From contig CALOFW010000018.1 of the NCBI GenBank assembly GCA_942492715.1, positions 124,001 to 188,000 of the forward strand: DNA of 64,000 nucleotides. Reading direction: 5' to 3'. Source of the stretch: Sva-07 sp942492715. Its GTDB lineage: Bacteria; Actinomycetota; Acidimicrobiia; Acidimicrobiales; Ilumatobacteraceae. A model generated the notes under the pieces. The model searched no databases. It was not told the DNA's origin and was given only the letters and a program-made list of their open reading frames with translations. Each line of letters begins with the position of its first letter. The first letter of the stretch is position 1. Of the stretch, positions 34,953 to 43,599 are shown one piece after another. Made by a program: the position numbers and the translations under genes.

Positions 34953-36101
34953 GTGTTCGAGATTCCCGCCGCACTCCTGTCGTGGTTCTACGGCTTCACC
35001 AACAACTACACGATCGCCATCGCGCTCATCGCTGCGGTGGTGATGGCGATCACCACCCCGTTGACGCTCAAGAGCACCAAGGGGATGCTCGAGATGCAGC
35101 GGCTGGCGCCCGAGATGCGCAAGCTGCAGAACGAGTACCGCAACGACCGCACCAAGCTCAACGAAGAGATGATGAAGCTCTACCAGGAGCACAAGGTCAA
35201 CCCGATGGCCTCGTGTCTGCCCCTGTTGGCGCAGGCTCCGGTGTTCTACATCATGTTCCGGGTGCTCCGCGGCCTGGTCTACGAGCCGCGCGGGTCGGCG
35301 TTGCCGGTCGCCCAAGCGGTGTGGGGCGCGTTCGATCAGCCCGCCGAGGTGGCCGATCCCGGTTTCATCCCGCGTTACCTGGCGATCGATTCGGCGCTGT
35401 ACCGGTCCCTGTACGGCGAGCACGAGATGATGTCGCTGGGTCTCGACCTGTCGAAGACGGCGGCCGTCGAGGTGGCGAACGGCCTCGTCACGGCGTTGCC
35501 CTACATCCTGCTCGTGGTGGTGCTCGGCGCGCTGTACTTCGTACAGCAGCGCATGGTGGCGGCGCGTGCCTCGATCAGCCCCACGATGTCGGCCGGCCAG
35601 CAGAAGCTGATGCAGTACCTGCCGGTCTTCTTCGCGATCTTCCAGATCTTCTTCCTCGCCGCCCTCGTCGTCTACTACATCTTCCAGACCTTGCTGCGCA
35701 TCGCTCAGCAGGCGTACATCACCCGGGCGTTCTACGGCCACGACGAGTCGCTGGGTCGCCAGGCGCAACGCGCTGGTGAGGCGGCACGCGAAGAAGCGAA
35801 GAAGAACCCCGACGGTGGCGGCGGGATCTTCGCGCAGGCGAAACGCGACCTGGCCGGCCCCAAGCCCGACAAGAAGCCTGCCAAGCCATCCAAGTCCGAT
35901 TCGTCGAGCGCCAAGCCGGTCGACGCGAAGAGCAAGGACGTCACCAGCAAGCGGGTCACGCCACCGAAGAACCGCCCGACGCCCTCGGCCAGCGCCAAGG
36001 GTCGCCCGACGCCCTCGCGCCGAGAGGCGCAGGCCGACAAGGCGAAGGCAGCCAAGGCCGCAAAGCAGTCACGGCCCAAGTCGACCAAGAAGTCGACGTG
36101 A
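34953..36101 (+). CDS. yidC: Membrane protein insertase YidC
   Basis: A 382-residue integral membrane insertase of the Gram-positive type, without the large periplasmic domain. Helix 1 is near ALLSWFYGFTNNYTIAIALI; the coiled-coil hairpin KGMLEMQRLAPEMRKLQNEY and MMKLYQEHKVNPMASCLPLL follow; further helices are near 180-210 (YILLVVVLGALYFVQQ) and 225-250. The C-terminal 110 residues form a long Lys/Pro/Ser-rich tail likely to contact the ribosome or RNA. It starts with GTG 3 bp after yidD. Confidence 0.95.
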   Translation: MFEIPAALLSWFYGFTNNYTIAIALIAAVVMAITTPLTLKSTKGMLEMQRLAPEMRKLQNEYRNDRTKLNEEMMKLYQEHKVNPMASCLPLLAQAPVFYIMFRVLRGLVYEPRGSALPVAQAVWGAFDQPAEVADPGFIPRYLAIDSALYRSLYGEHEMMSLGLDLSKTAAVEVANGLVTALPYILLVVVLGALYFVQQRMVAARASISPTMSAGQQKLMQYLPVFFAIFQIFFLAALVVYYIFQTLLRIAQQAYITRAFYGHDESLGRQAQRAGEAAREEAKKNPDGGGGIFAQAKRDLAGPKPDKKPAKPSKSDSSSAKPVDAKSKDVTSKRVTPPKNRPTPSASAKGRPTPSRREAQADKAKAAKAAKQSRPKSTKKST

Positions 36102-36155
36102 CGATCGTCTCCCCGGCGGTGTACGCCGGGCTCGAAAGCAGAAAGTGAAGTAGTC

Positions 36156-37061
36156 ATGGAGTGGGTAGAAACCACCGCGAAGACCCTGGAGGCGGCCCGT
36201 GAGGCAGCACTCGACCAGCTCGGCGTCGCTGCCGACGAGGCCGAGTTCGACGTGATCGAAGAGCCTCGCCCGGGCCTGTTCGGCCGGGTGCGCGGCGAAG
36301 CCCGTCTCCGGGCACGGGTTCGCCCGGCCCAGGTCCGCCCCAAGCAGGAGCGGCGCCGCTCGAAGCGCAGTGGGGGCTCCTCGACGGCCTCGGAACCGCA
36401 GCCTGACAGCCCAGCACCGTCGCGTCGGTCGAGTTCGAAGGGTGCCACCGCAGACGCCGGCACCGAGACCGCGAACGAGACCGGAAACGACGGCACCGGC
36501 GCCAAGCGAGGTGCCGACGCCGCCACGACCACCATGACCGACACGAGCACCGAAACGACCCAGGAGTCCACGATGAGCCAAGACGATCGCCCCGAATCCA
36601 CGGTCACCCCGGAGGAGGTCGGTGCTGCCGCCGTCACCTTCATGGAGGGCCTGACCAGCGCGTTCGGCGCCACCGGCACCGTCGATGTCCGTGTCGACGG
36701 CATCGAACTCGATGTCACCGTCACCGGGTCGGAGCTGGGCTTGCTCGTCGGCCCGGGGGGCCGCACGCTCAACGCCGTCCAGGACCTGGCCCGCGTCGCC
36801 GCCCAGCGCCGCCTCGGTGATCACGAGACCCGCTTGCGTATCGACGTCGCCGGTTACCGCGAACGTCGTGAGGCTGCGCTGTCTGCGTTTGCTCGCGATG
36901 TCGCCGACCAGGTCCGGTCGTCGGGCACGGCCCGCTCCCTGGAGCCGATGACGTCGGCGGATCGCAAGGTCGTCCACGACGTGCTCAACGAAGAAGACGG
37001 CGTGAGCAGCCGCTCGGTCGGCGACGATCCCGATCGCCGGATCATCGTCGAGCCGACCTGA
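36156..37061 (+). CDS. jag: Jag/KhpB RNA-binding protein
   Basis: A 301-residue protein. The Jag_N domain (1-55) has MEWVETTAKTLEAAREAALD and RPGLFGRVRGEARLRA. A disordered linker (65-150) is basic, then Thr/Glu-rich. The KH domain has GLLVGPGGRTLNAVQDL (the GxxG-type loop), and the R3H domain has RREAALSAFARDVADQV and then SLEPMTSADRKVVHDVL. KhpB binds RNA and influences cell elongation in other bacteria. It is the standard neighbour of yidC and rsmG. Its linker is unusually long; ATGs inside it could be internal starts, but the N domain argues against that. Confidence 0.93.
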   Translation: MEWVETTAKTLEAAREAALDQLGVAADEAEFDVIEEPRPGLFGRVRGEARLRARVRPAQVRPKQERRRSKRSGGSSTASEPQPDSPAPSRRSSSKGATADAGTETANETGNDGTGAKRGADAATTTMTDTSTETTQESTMSQDDRPESTVTPEEVGAAAVTFMEGLTSAFGATGTVDVRVDGIELDVTVTGSELGLLVGPGGRTLNAVQDLARVAAQRRLGDHETRLRIDVAGYRERREAALSAFARDVADQVRSSGTARSLEPMTSADRKVVHDVLNEEDGVSSRSVGDDPDRRIIVEPT

Positions 37062-37130
37062 TCCGACCGGTGGGACGCCGAGTTCACCGACGCATCCCAC
37101 CTCCGACGCACCGACGGTCGTGACGAGCCG

Positions 37131-37685
37131 ATGACCGCGCCCGCCGACCTGGAGTCGGTGCTGACGGAATCGCAGCGCCTCGGATTCCTCGGGGCTCGTC
37201 CGATCCCCGAGGTCATCGCGCACGCGCAGGGATTCGTCGCGGCGATTCCCCGGCCCGCCCGCACGGTCGTCGATCTGGGATCCGGTGGTGGCGTACCGGG
37301 GTTGGTGATCGCCCGGGACCGTCCGGAGCTCCACGTGACGCTGCTGGATCGACGGACGAAGCGGACCGATTTTCTCGAGCGCATGGTGCATCGGCTCGGC
37401 TGGCACGACCGTGTGACGGTCATTGCGGCCGACGCCGCTCGTTTCGTTGCCGAGCACCCTCACCGTTTCGATGTCGCTGTCGCCCGCGGCTTCGGACCTC
37501 CCGACGTGACCCTCGGGTACGGGGCCGCGCTGGTGGTTCCCGGTGGGCGCATCGTCATCAGCGAACCACCGACCGGCGATCGCTGGGATCCGACGTGGCT
37601 CGACGCGAACCACCTGGTACGAGTCCCGGGGACAGCCTCCACCGGTCACGTCGTGATCCTCGAGGCGGCGGGCACCTCGAGCTGA
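37131..37685 (+). CDS. rsmG: 16S rRNA m7G527 methyltransferase RsmG
   Basis: A 184-residue S-adenosylmethionine-dependent enzyme that methylates G527 of 16S rRNA. The SAM-binding motif is VVDLGSGGGVPGLVIARDRP, followed by VTLLDRRTKRTDFLERMVH. It is shorter than E. coli RsmG (about 207), mainly at the N terminus. Usual position between jag and parA. Confidence 0.92.
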   Translation: MTAPADLESVLTESQRLGFLGARPIPEVIAHAQGFVAAIPRPARTVVDLGSGGGVPGLVIARDRPELHVTLLDRRTKRTDFLERMVHRLGWHDRVTVIAADAARFVAEHPHRFDVAVARGFGPPDVTLGYGAALVVPGGRIVISEPPTGDRWDPTWLDANHLVRVPGTASTGHVVILEAAGTSS

Positions 37686-37700
37686 AGACGGGTCGCTGGA

Positions 37701-37716
37701 TGTTTCACGTGGAACA
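37701..37716. promoter_or_regulatory. parS site 1
   Basis: TGTTTCACGTGGAACA is a perfect 16-bp match to the bacterial parS consensus (TGTTCCACGTGAAACA read on the other strand). It lies 15 bp after the rsmG stop and upstream of parA. ParB nucleates here, spreads, and works with ParA to segregate origins. Confidence 0.96.
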
Positions 37717-37748
37717 CCCGACCACATCGTCATCACCGACCGGCGACA

Positions 37749-37764
37749 TGTTTCACGTGGAACA
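37749..37764. promoter_or_regulatory. parS site 2
   Basis: A second perfect TGTTTCACGTGGAACA, same orientation, 48 bp from the first (start to start). Its placement 100 bp before the parA start suggests that ParB also controls the parAB promoter. Confidence 0.96.
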
Positions 37765-37863
37765 CGGGGCGAAATGCTTGTATCCGTCCGGTGAGTGCGG
37801 CAGAGTGTGCACATCCCGCTGACAGGATCGTTCGTCCTGTCCCCCGTTCGTACTGGAGTCTCC

Positions 37864-38718
37864 GTGTCGGATCATGACGCCTCGGCGTCCGTTTCCCCTG
37901 AACCCGCCGCAGCGCCTGCCCCTGCCGCACCGACCCCGCGCGATCGGCACCCACTTCCCCGGGTGATGGCCCTCGCCAACCAGAAGGGCGGTGTCGGCAA
38001 GACGACGACCACCGTCAATCTCGGTGCCGCACTGGCCGACATGGGTCTGCGGACGCTCATCATCGATCTCGACCCCCAGGGCAACGCCTCGACCGGACTC
38101 GGCATCGAGAACCGCGGCCTGGAACACTCGATGTACCACGTGCTCATGCACGAGGAACCACTGGAGAACGTGGTCGAACCGACCGACGTGAGGAACCTCT
38201 TCGTCGCTCCGGCATCACTCGACCTGGCCGGCGCCGAGATCGAGCTGGTTCCGGCGTTCAGTCGAGAGCAGCGTTTGAAGCGGGCGATCGACGCCGTCAT
38301 CTCCGACTATGACTACGTGTTGATCGACTGCCCGCCATCGCTCGGGCTCCTGACGGTCAACGGTCTCGCGGCTGCCAGCGAGGTGATGGTGCCGATCCAG
38401 TGCGAGTACTACGCACTGGAGGGCCTCGGCCAACTGTTGCGCAACGTCGACCTCGTCAAGCGCAACCTCAACCCGACCCTCGACCTCAGTACGATTCTGT
38501 GCGTCATGTACGACGCACGCACCAAGTTGTCCGGCCAAGTCGTGAGCGAAGTCCGCGAACACTTCGGCGACAAGGTGCTCAAGTCCGTCATTCCCCGGTC
38601 GGTCCGTCTGTCCGAGGCCCCCTCGTTCGGACAACCGATCACCACATTCGATCCGACGTCACGCGGCGCCATCGCCTACCGCGATGCCGCACGGGAGGTT
38701 CACCATGGCTCGATCTAG
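37864..38718 (+). CDS. parA: Chromosome-partitioning ATPase ParA
   Basis: A 284-residue Walker-type ATPase. The deviant Walker A motif is ANQKGGVGKTTTTVNLGAAL; IIDLDPQGNAS and LIDCPPSLGLLTVN follow. An N-terminal extension of about 35 residues is Ala/Pro-rich. GTG 37864 is chosen with GGAG just upstream; the frame is open to 37795. ParA moves ParB-parS complexes along the nucleoid. It overlaps parB by 14 bp. Confidence 0.96.
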   Translation: MSDHDASASVSPEPAAAPAPAAPTPRDRHPLPRVMALANQKGGVGKTTTTVNLGAALADMGLRTLIIDLDPQGNASTGLGIENRGLEHSMYHVLMHEEPLENVVEPTDVRNLFVAPASLDLAGAEIELVPAFSREQRLKRAIDAVISDYDYVLIDCPPSLGLLTVNGLAAASEVMVPIQCEYYALEGLGQLLRNVDLVKRNLNPTLDLSTILCVMYDARTKLSGQVVSEVREHFGDKVLKSVIPRSVRLSEAPSFGQPITTFDPTSRGAIAYRDAAREVHHGSI

Positions 38719-39634
38719 CGGCCTCGGCAAGGGCCTGAGTTCCATCATCCCGACGGCGGAGCGACCGGACGGAGGCGGTGACGGTCACGAGGGTGCGGCC
38801 GTACTGGTCGAGATCGCGGTGGCCGACGTCGTGCCGAACCCGAACCAGCCGCGCGTGCACTTCGACGAGGAGAGCCTCAGCGAGCTGACGGCCTCGATCG
38901 CCGAGATGGGCGTGCTCCAGCCGATTCTGGTCCGGCCCGCCTCCGATGGTGGCTTCGAGTTGATCGCCGGCGAACGACGGTGGCGGGCGGCTCAACGCGC
39001 CGGTCTGGCGACCGTCCCGGCGGTGGTGCGAACCACCGACGATGCGAGTTCTGTGGAGCAGGCGTTGGTGGAGAACCTCCATCGCCAGGACCTCACGGCG
39101 TTGGAGGAGGCCGCGGCGTACCAACAACTGATCGACGACTTCGGGCTCACCCATGATCAGGTGTCCGCTCGTGTCGGCAAGAGTCGCTCCGCGATCACGA
39201 ACAGCCTCCGGCTCCTCGGACTTCCCCCTGCGGTCCAACGGCTACTGGCCGACGGTCAGCTGACAGCCGGGCATGCGCGAGCGTTGCTCGGCACCCCTGA
39301 CCGCGGTCGCCAGGAGACCCTCGCCCGAGAGGCAGCGGCCGGGGGGTGGTCGGTGCGCATGGTGGAGGACACCGTGCGCCGGCTGACCGAGCCTGCGGAG
39401 GGGGAGTCCTCACCGGAGCCGGACCCATCGTCGATCGCCGGGACCATCGATGGTGCCGGGCTCACCCCCGCGACGAAGCTCCGCCCCCCTGGCCTCCTGG
39501 AGTTGGAGCGGCTCCTGGCCGAGCATCTCGAGACTCGTGTCAACGTCCAGATGTCGGCAAAGAAGGGTCGCGTCACGATCGAGTTCGCCGATCTCGAGGA
39601 CCTCGAGCGGATCTATCGAGCGATCGCCGGCTGA
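38705..39634 (+). CDS. parB: Chromosome-partitioning protein ParB (CTPase)
   Basis: A 309-residue protein. The N terminus MARSSGLGKGLSSIIP is typical. The CTP-binding ParB domain includes VVPNPNQPRVHFDEESLSEL, then PILVRPASDGGFELIAGERR and WRAAQRAGL (GERRWRA is the key motif) and ENLHRQDLTALEEAAAYQQL. The helix-turn-helix for parS is THDQVSARVGKSRSAITNSL. The C-terminal dimerisation domain ends the protein. ATG 38705 lies inside the end of parA. Confidence 0.96.
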   Translation: MARSSGLGKGLSSIIPTAERPDGGGDGHEGAAVLVEIAVADVVPNPNQPRVHFDEESLSELTASIAEMGVLQPILVRPASDGGFELIAGERRWRAAQRAGLATVPAVVRTTDDASSVEQALVENLHRQDLTALEEAAAYQQLIDDFGLTHDQVSARVGKSRSAITNSLRLLGLPPAVQRLLADGQLTAGHARALLGTPDRGRQETLAREAAAGGWSVRMVEDTVRRLTEPAEGESSPEPDPSSIAGTIDGAGLTPATKLRPPGLLELERLLAEHLETRVNVQMSAKKGRVTIEFADLEDLERIYRAIAG

Positions 39635-39866
39635 CGCACGACGGTCGTGAGGATCGCAACCGTCGATCTTCGCTGAACCCCCCTCATCCTCTGGTCGCGC
39701 GTGACCTTCGAGGTGGCGGGACGACGAACACGCAGCGTTGCGTTCAGACCCGTTCACCGGCTGTTCACCCACACTGGGTGGTCGGGCGTTCAAGGTGTGG
39801 TCGAGACGAACCCACAGCCTGTGCGCAAGCCTGTGGACAACGCGTCGGTCGCCTGGTCGATCGGCC
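39635..39866. other. parB-cwlM convergent gap with one perfect DnaA box
   Basis: No gene is seen in this stretch between converging parB and the cwlM-like gene. It holds one perfect reverse DnaA box, TGTGGACAA at 39832-39840, next to a short inverted repeat around CACAGCCTGTG. No clear poly-T terminator was seen. Confidence 0.6.
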
Positions 39867-40865
39867 CTACGAGCGGGCGGGCGGGTGGCGATCGGTCATC
39901 GGTGAGGTCGCCCAGGCATCGATGGCGGTGACCAGTCGCTCGGTGATCTCGTCGGTCGCATCGACCACGGCGCGTACGGGCCCGAGTGAGCACAGCACCG
40001 CCGGCATCCTGGTCTCGCGCAGCACCGGGAGCCGCATGCCGTGGAGTTCGGGTGGCGCGGCGAGTACCGAGCGGAGTTCGTCCACAGCGCGCGAGGCGAG
40101 CGTCCGTCCACCGACCGACTCGAACGTCGGTACGGCAAAATAGCAGATCATCGAACGTGTGTCCGAACGGGCTTCGAATCCGATGTAGGCGGACGCGCCG
40201 AAACGATTGGCAGCGGCGGCCTGCGCACCGGCTTCGTACTCGTCGGTGGACATCACCGTGGCGCCGCCGTCGCGCAGCGCGCGCGAGAGCGACCGGCTGA
40301 TCGAGCTGAGTCCACCGAACTGCCCGATCACCACCCGGAGCGTCCGCAACGAGGCATGGGTGGCCATCGACTCGCTCTCGCGCACCACGGCAACGCCAGG
40401 GCCGGACCCGCTCTGCCGGCTGACCAGCTCGAGCATCCGCACCGTGTGACTCCCGCACACCCCGTCCGCCGTGAGCCCCGAGTTGCGTTGGAAGTCCTCC
40501 AACGCCCGGGCGGTTGCGGGTCCCATGATGCCGTCGGGGCGTCCGCAGTCGAAGCCGAGGTGGTTCAGTGCCGCCTGCAACTGGGCGACGTCGTCGCCGC
40601 GCAGTTGCGGTGCCCCGAGCAGCAGCAGTCGGTCGCCGAGGGTCCATCCGGCTTCGACCAGTGCGAGCCAGGTCGGTTCGTCGCAGGTGCCACTCACGTG
40701 CAGCCCGCGTTGTTGCTGGAACGCACTCAACACCTGCTGTGTGGACGGACCGAACATCCCGGGTTCGTCACCGACGGTGGTGAACCCGGCCGCGGCCAGT
40801 CGCCGTTGGAGGTCTCGAACTGCGTCACCGCGCTGACCGAGTGTCAGCGGGAGCAGGTTCGTCAG
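39867..40865 (-). CDS. cwlM: CwlM-like protein: two PG-binding domains and degenerate amidase_3
   Basis: A 332-residue protein if translation starts at CTG 40865; the first ATG in frame (40757) would remove half of a complete PG_binding_1 domain (LTLGQRGDAVRDLQRRLAAA, then PGMFGPSTQQVLSAFQQQRG). The CTG overlaps the trxA stop (CTGA). A second PG-binding repeat has LRGDDVAQLQAALNHLGFD and MGPATARALEDFQRNSGL. The C-terminal amidase_3-like domain keeps the frame (VVIGQFGGLSSISRSLSRAL; LRETRMPAVLCSLGPV) but I see no zinc-binding His or Glu of active amidases. In mycobacteria CwlM is an inactive amidase that activates MurA after phosphorylation; a regulatory role here is inferred from that and from identical position beside trxA. 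Confidence 0.82.
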   Translation of the reverse strand: MTNLLPLTLGQRGDAVRDLQRRLAAAGFTTVGDEPGMFGPSTQQVLSAFQQQRGLHVSGTCDEPTWLALVEAGWTLGDRLLLLGAPQLRGDDVAQLQAALNHLGFDCGRPDGIMGPATARALEDFQRNSGLTADGVCGSHTVRMLELVSRQSGSGPGVAVVRESESMATHASLRTLRVVIGQFGGLSSISRSLSRALRDGGATVMSTDEYEAGAQAAAANRFGASAYIGFEARSDTRSMICYFAVPTFESVGGRTLASRAVDELRSVLAAPPELHGMRLPVLRETRMPAVLCSLGPVRAVVDATDEITERLVTAIDAWATSPMTDRHPPARS

Positions 40866-41200
40866 GCTGAGGTCGTGAGGAATTCGTCGAGCTCCTGGAG
40901 CAGCGCACCCTTGCTCTTCGCACCCACCAGGCGCTTGGAGACCTCACCGCCGGAGAAGACCAGCAGCGTCGGAATGCTCATCACGTTGTAGCGCATGGCG
41001 AGATCGGGGTTGTCGTCGACGTTCAGCTTGGCGACGGTCACGTCGTCGCCGTGTTCGCCGGCGATCTCCTCGAGGATCGGCGCGATCTGCTTGCACGGAC
41101 CGCACCATTCCGCCCAGAAGTCGACAACGACGGGCTTGTCCGAGCCGATCACGGTCTCGTCGAAGGTGTTGGTGGAGAGGTTCACAATGCCGTTGGCCAT
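40862..41200 (-). CDS. trxA: Thioredoxin
   Basis: A 112-residue thioredoxin. FWAEWCGPCKQIAPILEEIA holds the WCGPC redox site; the cis-proline is in VMSIPTLLVFSGGE. Length and fold are standard. AAAGGAA lies before the ATG. It is reduced by the TrxB encoded upstream (106 bp) and overlaps the cwlM-like gene, as in mycobacteria. Confidence 0.97.
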   Translation of the reverse strand: MANGIVNLSTNTFDETVIGSDKPVVVDFWAEWCGPCKQIAPILEEIAGEHGDDVTVAKLNVDDNPDLAMRYNVMSIPTLLVFSGGEVSKRLVGAKSKGALLQELDEFLTTSA

Positions 41201-41305
41201 GGGGAAGTTCCTTTCGCGGGGCGTGGAGTCGTCGCCGCTCGTGCAAATCGGCGCGTGATCGTCAACCGTGATGCTGCGCCGAACATTCCCGCAGCGGGCG
41301 TTGCG

Positions 41306-42259
41306 TCAGTGATGGACGTTCGCCTCGAGCCAGCGCTCGGCGTCGATGGCGGCCATGCAGCCCGATCCAGCGGCGGTGATCGCCTGTCGGTACACGTCGT
41401 CCTGCACGTCGCCGCAGGCGAAGACGCCCTCGACGTCGGTGTAGGACGAGTCGTGGCGGGTCACCAGGTAGCCGGTCGCGGGGTCCATGTCGAGCTTGCC
41501 GACGAACAGATCGGTGTTCGGACGGTGACCGATCGCCACGAAGAGGCCGGTGACGGGCAGGGTCGACACGCTGCCGTCGAGGGTGTTGGTGACCTCGACC
41601 CCGGTGACGCTGGTGTCGCCGAAGACGTCGGTGACCTGGGAGTTCCAGAGGAACTCGATCTTCGGGTTCGCGAACGCCCGGTCCTGCATGATCTTGGACG
41701 CCCGGAGTTCGTCGCGACGATGGATGATCGTGACCTTGTCGGCGAACTTGGTGAGGAACGTCGCCTCTTCGATGGCGGAGTCGCCACCGCCGACGACGGC
41801 GATCTCGTGCCCGCGGAAGAAGAATCCGTCGCACGTGGCACAGGTGGAGAGTCCGTGGCCGATGAGACGACGCTCGGCCTCGAGCCCCAGCATCAGCGAT
41901 TGAGCACCGGTGCTCACGATCACGGAGTTGGCGAGGTACTCGTCGTCGCGGACCCACACGCGGAACGGCCGCTGGGAGAAGTCGACCTCCGTCACCTTCT
42001 CGGTGAGGATCTCGGTGCCGAAGCGGACGGCCTGCGCGCGCATGTTGGCCATCAGTTCGGGACCCATGATCCCGTCGGGGAACCCGGGAAAGTTCTCGAC
42101 CTCGGTGGTGAGCATCAGTTGACCGCCGGGCTGATCGCTCGTGCTCGAGGGTTCACCCTCGATGAGCAGCGGCGACAGGTTCGCCCGGGCGGTGTACACC
42201 GCAGCGGTGAGACCAGCCGGGCCCGAACCGATGATGATGACGTCGCGGACGTCGGCCAT
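41306..42259 (-). CDS. trxB: Thioredoxin reductase
   Basis: A 317-residue NADPH-dependent flavoprotein. FAD motif VIIIGSGPAGLTAAVYTARA is at the N terminus, redox cysteines in STCATCDGFFFRGHEIAVVG with the adjoining NADPH motif GGGDSAIEEA, and the second FAD motif VFACGDVQDDVYRQAITAAG. AAGGAG precedes the ATG. It reduces the adjacent thioredoxin. Confidence 0.96.
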   Translation of the reverse strand: MADVRDVIIIGSGPAGLTAAVYTARANLSPLLIEGEPSSTSDQPGGQLMLTTEVENFPGFPDGIMGPELMANMRAQAVRFGTEILTEKVTEVDFSQRPFRVWVRDDEYLANSVIVSTGAQSLMLGLEAERRLIGHGLSTCATCDGFFFRGHEIAVVGGGDSAIEEATFLTKFADKVTIIHRRDELRASKIMQDRAFANPKIEFLWNSQVTDVFGDTSVTGVEVTNTLDGSVSTLPVTGLFVAIGHRPNTDLFVGKLDMDPATGYLVTRHDSSYTDVEGVFACGDVQDDVYRQAITAAGSGCMAAIDAERWLEANVHH

Positions 42260-42310
42260 GGAGACTCCTTCTTGACGTGGGGGAGCGATTGACGTGGGGG
42301 AACGCGAGCG

Positions 42311-42634
42311 TCAGCTCACGGCGGCGTTGCGCTTCTTGAACAGCACGATGCCGGCGATGGTGAAGACGGCGCCGACGATCAGATAGCTGAGATAGACCGC
42401 ACGTTCCCACGTGGTCGCGAGTTCGAGCAGTGCCTGCAGACCACGCATGAGCATCACGAACAGGATGACCAGGGCGAACGTGCCGACGATGACGGCGATC
42501 AACCCGAACACGACGGCCCGGGCGGCGTAGACCACGTTCTGTGTCGTCTTCGACCGAACGAGATCGATGTAGCTGACCAGGGTGTCGGTGGTTTCCGACG
42601 CCCAGTTCGGATCGGTGAGCGGATTTGCCGGCAT
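42311..42634 (-). CDS. Small two-helix membrane protein (holin-like)
   Basis: A 107-residue protein with two transmembrane helices (VVFGLIAVIVGTFALVILFV and AVYLSYLIVGAVFTIAGIVL) and a basic end (FKKRNAAVS). It resembles the small membrane proteins sometimes called actinobacterial holin-X or phage-holin family, which in chromosomes probably are not holins. It lies 51 bp downstream-side of trxB start and 20 bp after the anti-sigma stop, all on the same strand, so the sigma, anti-sigma, membrane-protein and trxB genes may be one transcript. Function unknown. Confidence 0.75.
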   Translation of the reverse strand: MPANPLTDPNWASETTDTLVSYIDLVRSKTTQNVVYAARAVVFGLIAVIVGTFALVILFVMLMRGLQALLELATTWERAVYLSYLIVGAVFTIAGIVLFKKRNAAVS

Positions 42635-42654
42635 GCGGCGAGGTTAGCCGGAGG

Positions 42655-43599
42655 TCAGGGAAGGCGCGCACGGGCGACTTCACGACACGTCGTTCCGACG
42701 TACGCGAGAGCAAGGTCGCGGCTCACGTCGACGCCGACGACGACCTCGGTGTCCCGATAGAACGCCGGGCCCACCACGAAGTCGGCACCGAGGCACAGCG
42801 GCAGCTCGCCAGCGAGGAGTTCGCCCTGCTGCGGGGTGAGCCGGTCGTCGATCGGCGCGCTGGTGGCGGCTGGGACGTCGGGCGAGACCGGCGCGCCGAC
42901 GGCATCGGATGCGAAGAGCGCGAGATCGTCGGGCGTTTGGAGGAGGTCGAGGGTCCGCTCGCTGGGAGGGGCCGCATTGTCGATGCCCGTGTCGAGTTCC
43001 GCCCCGGACTCGGCGACCGCGGGCGCGTCGGCCGACGCGATCTCGGCCGACCCGCGGTCGCCGTCCGTGGCGGCGTCGCCCGACTCACTCGCAGCATCGG
43101 CTGGTGCCGCGAGCGCCGCCTCCTCGAGCGGCAGGCTCGCCTCGGCGGAGGAACTCGCTTCGTCGTCGCTGCTGCTCGACAGGGTCTGGAGGGCGACACC
43201 CCCGGCGAGCACGAGCACGATGGCGGCGGCGGCACCCAGCATCCGCCGGTTGATCGCCGCACGCCGACGGTGCTCCAACGAGGTGGGTGTCGTGATCGTT
43301 GCCGCAGCGGCCGCTGATGCCGGGCTGGCACCGCGCCTCAACGCCGCCGGGGTGATGTCACGGGCGGCGCCGGTGCGTTCGGCCTCCGGAAGACGATCCC
43401 ACGCGTCGAGCGCGGCGGCGAGGTGCTCCTCGCGCCGTGAGATGCTCGGTGGTTCCTGATCGGCCAACAGGGCGCGAACCTGGCGCAGTCGGGCGACCTC
43501 CGCGAGCAGTTCGAGGTCGGTCTCGACGAGGGCGCGTTCGTCCTCGGTCACGTCACCGTCGAGGTACGCGCTCGCAAGCAGGGTGTCGTCGTCGTTCAT
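42655..43599 (-). CDS. Membrane-bound anti-sigma factor (RsmA-like position)
   Basis: A 314-residue protein with a short cytoplasmic sigma-binding head (LASAYLDGDVTEDERALVET, then LADQEPP), one transmembrane helix (LGAAAAIVLVLAGGVALQTL) near residue 125 and an extracytoplasmic Ser/Ala/Glu-rich linker ending in a small domain (LLAGELPLCLGADFVVGPAF and VGTTCREVARARL, two cysteines likely to pair). I see no HxxxCxxC zinc motif in the head. Its ATG overlaps the sigma stop (ATGA), so both are made in step. It should hold the sigma factor until an outside signal releases it. Confidence 0.85.
   Translation of the reverse strand: MNDDDTLLASAYLDGDVTEDERALVETDLELLAEVARLRQVRALLADQEPPSISRREEHLAAALDAWDRLPEAERTGAARDITPAALRRGASPASAAAAATITTPTSLEHRRRAAINRRMLGAAAAIVLVLAGGVALQTLSSSSDDEASSSAEASLPLEEAALAAPADAASESGDAATDGDRGSAEIASADAPAVAESGAELDTGIDNAAPPSERTLDLLQTPDDLALFASDAVGAPVSPDVPAATSAPIDDRLTPQQGELLAGELPLCLGADFVVGPAFYRDTEVVVGVDVSRDLALAYVGTTCREVARARLP

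Noticed and set aside
39635..39866. Small RNA or gene in the parB-cwlM gap
   Set aside because: No ORF with coding character and no stable structured element beyond one DnaA box was seen.
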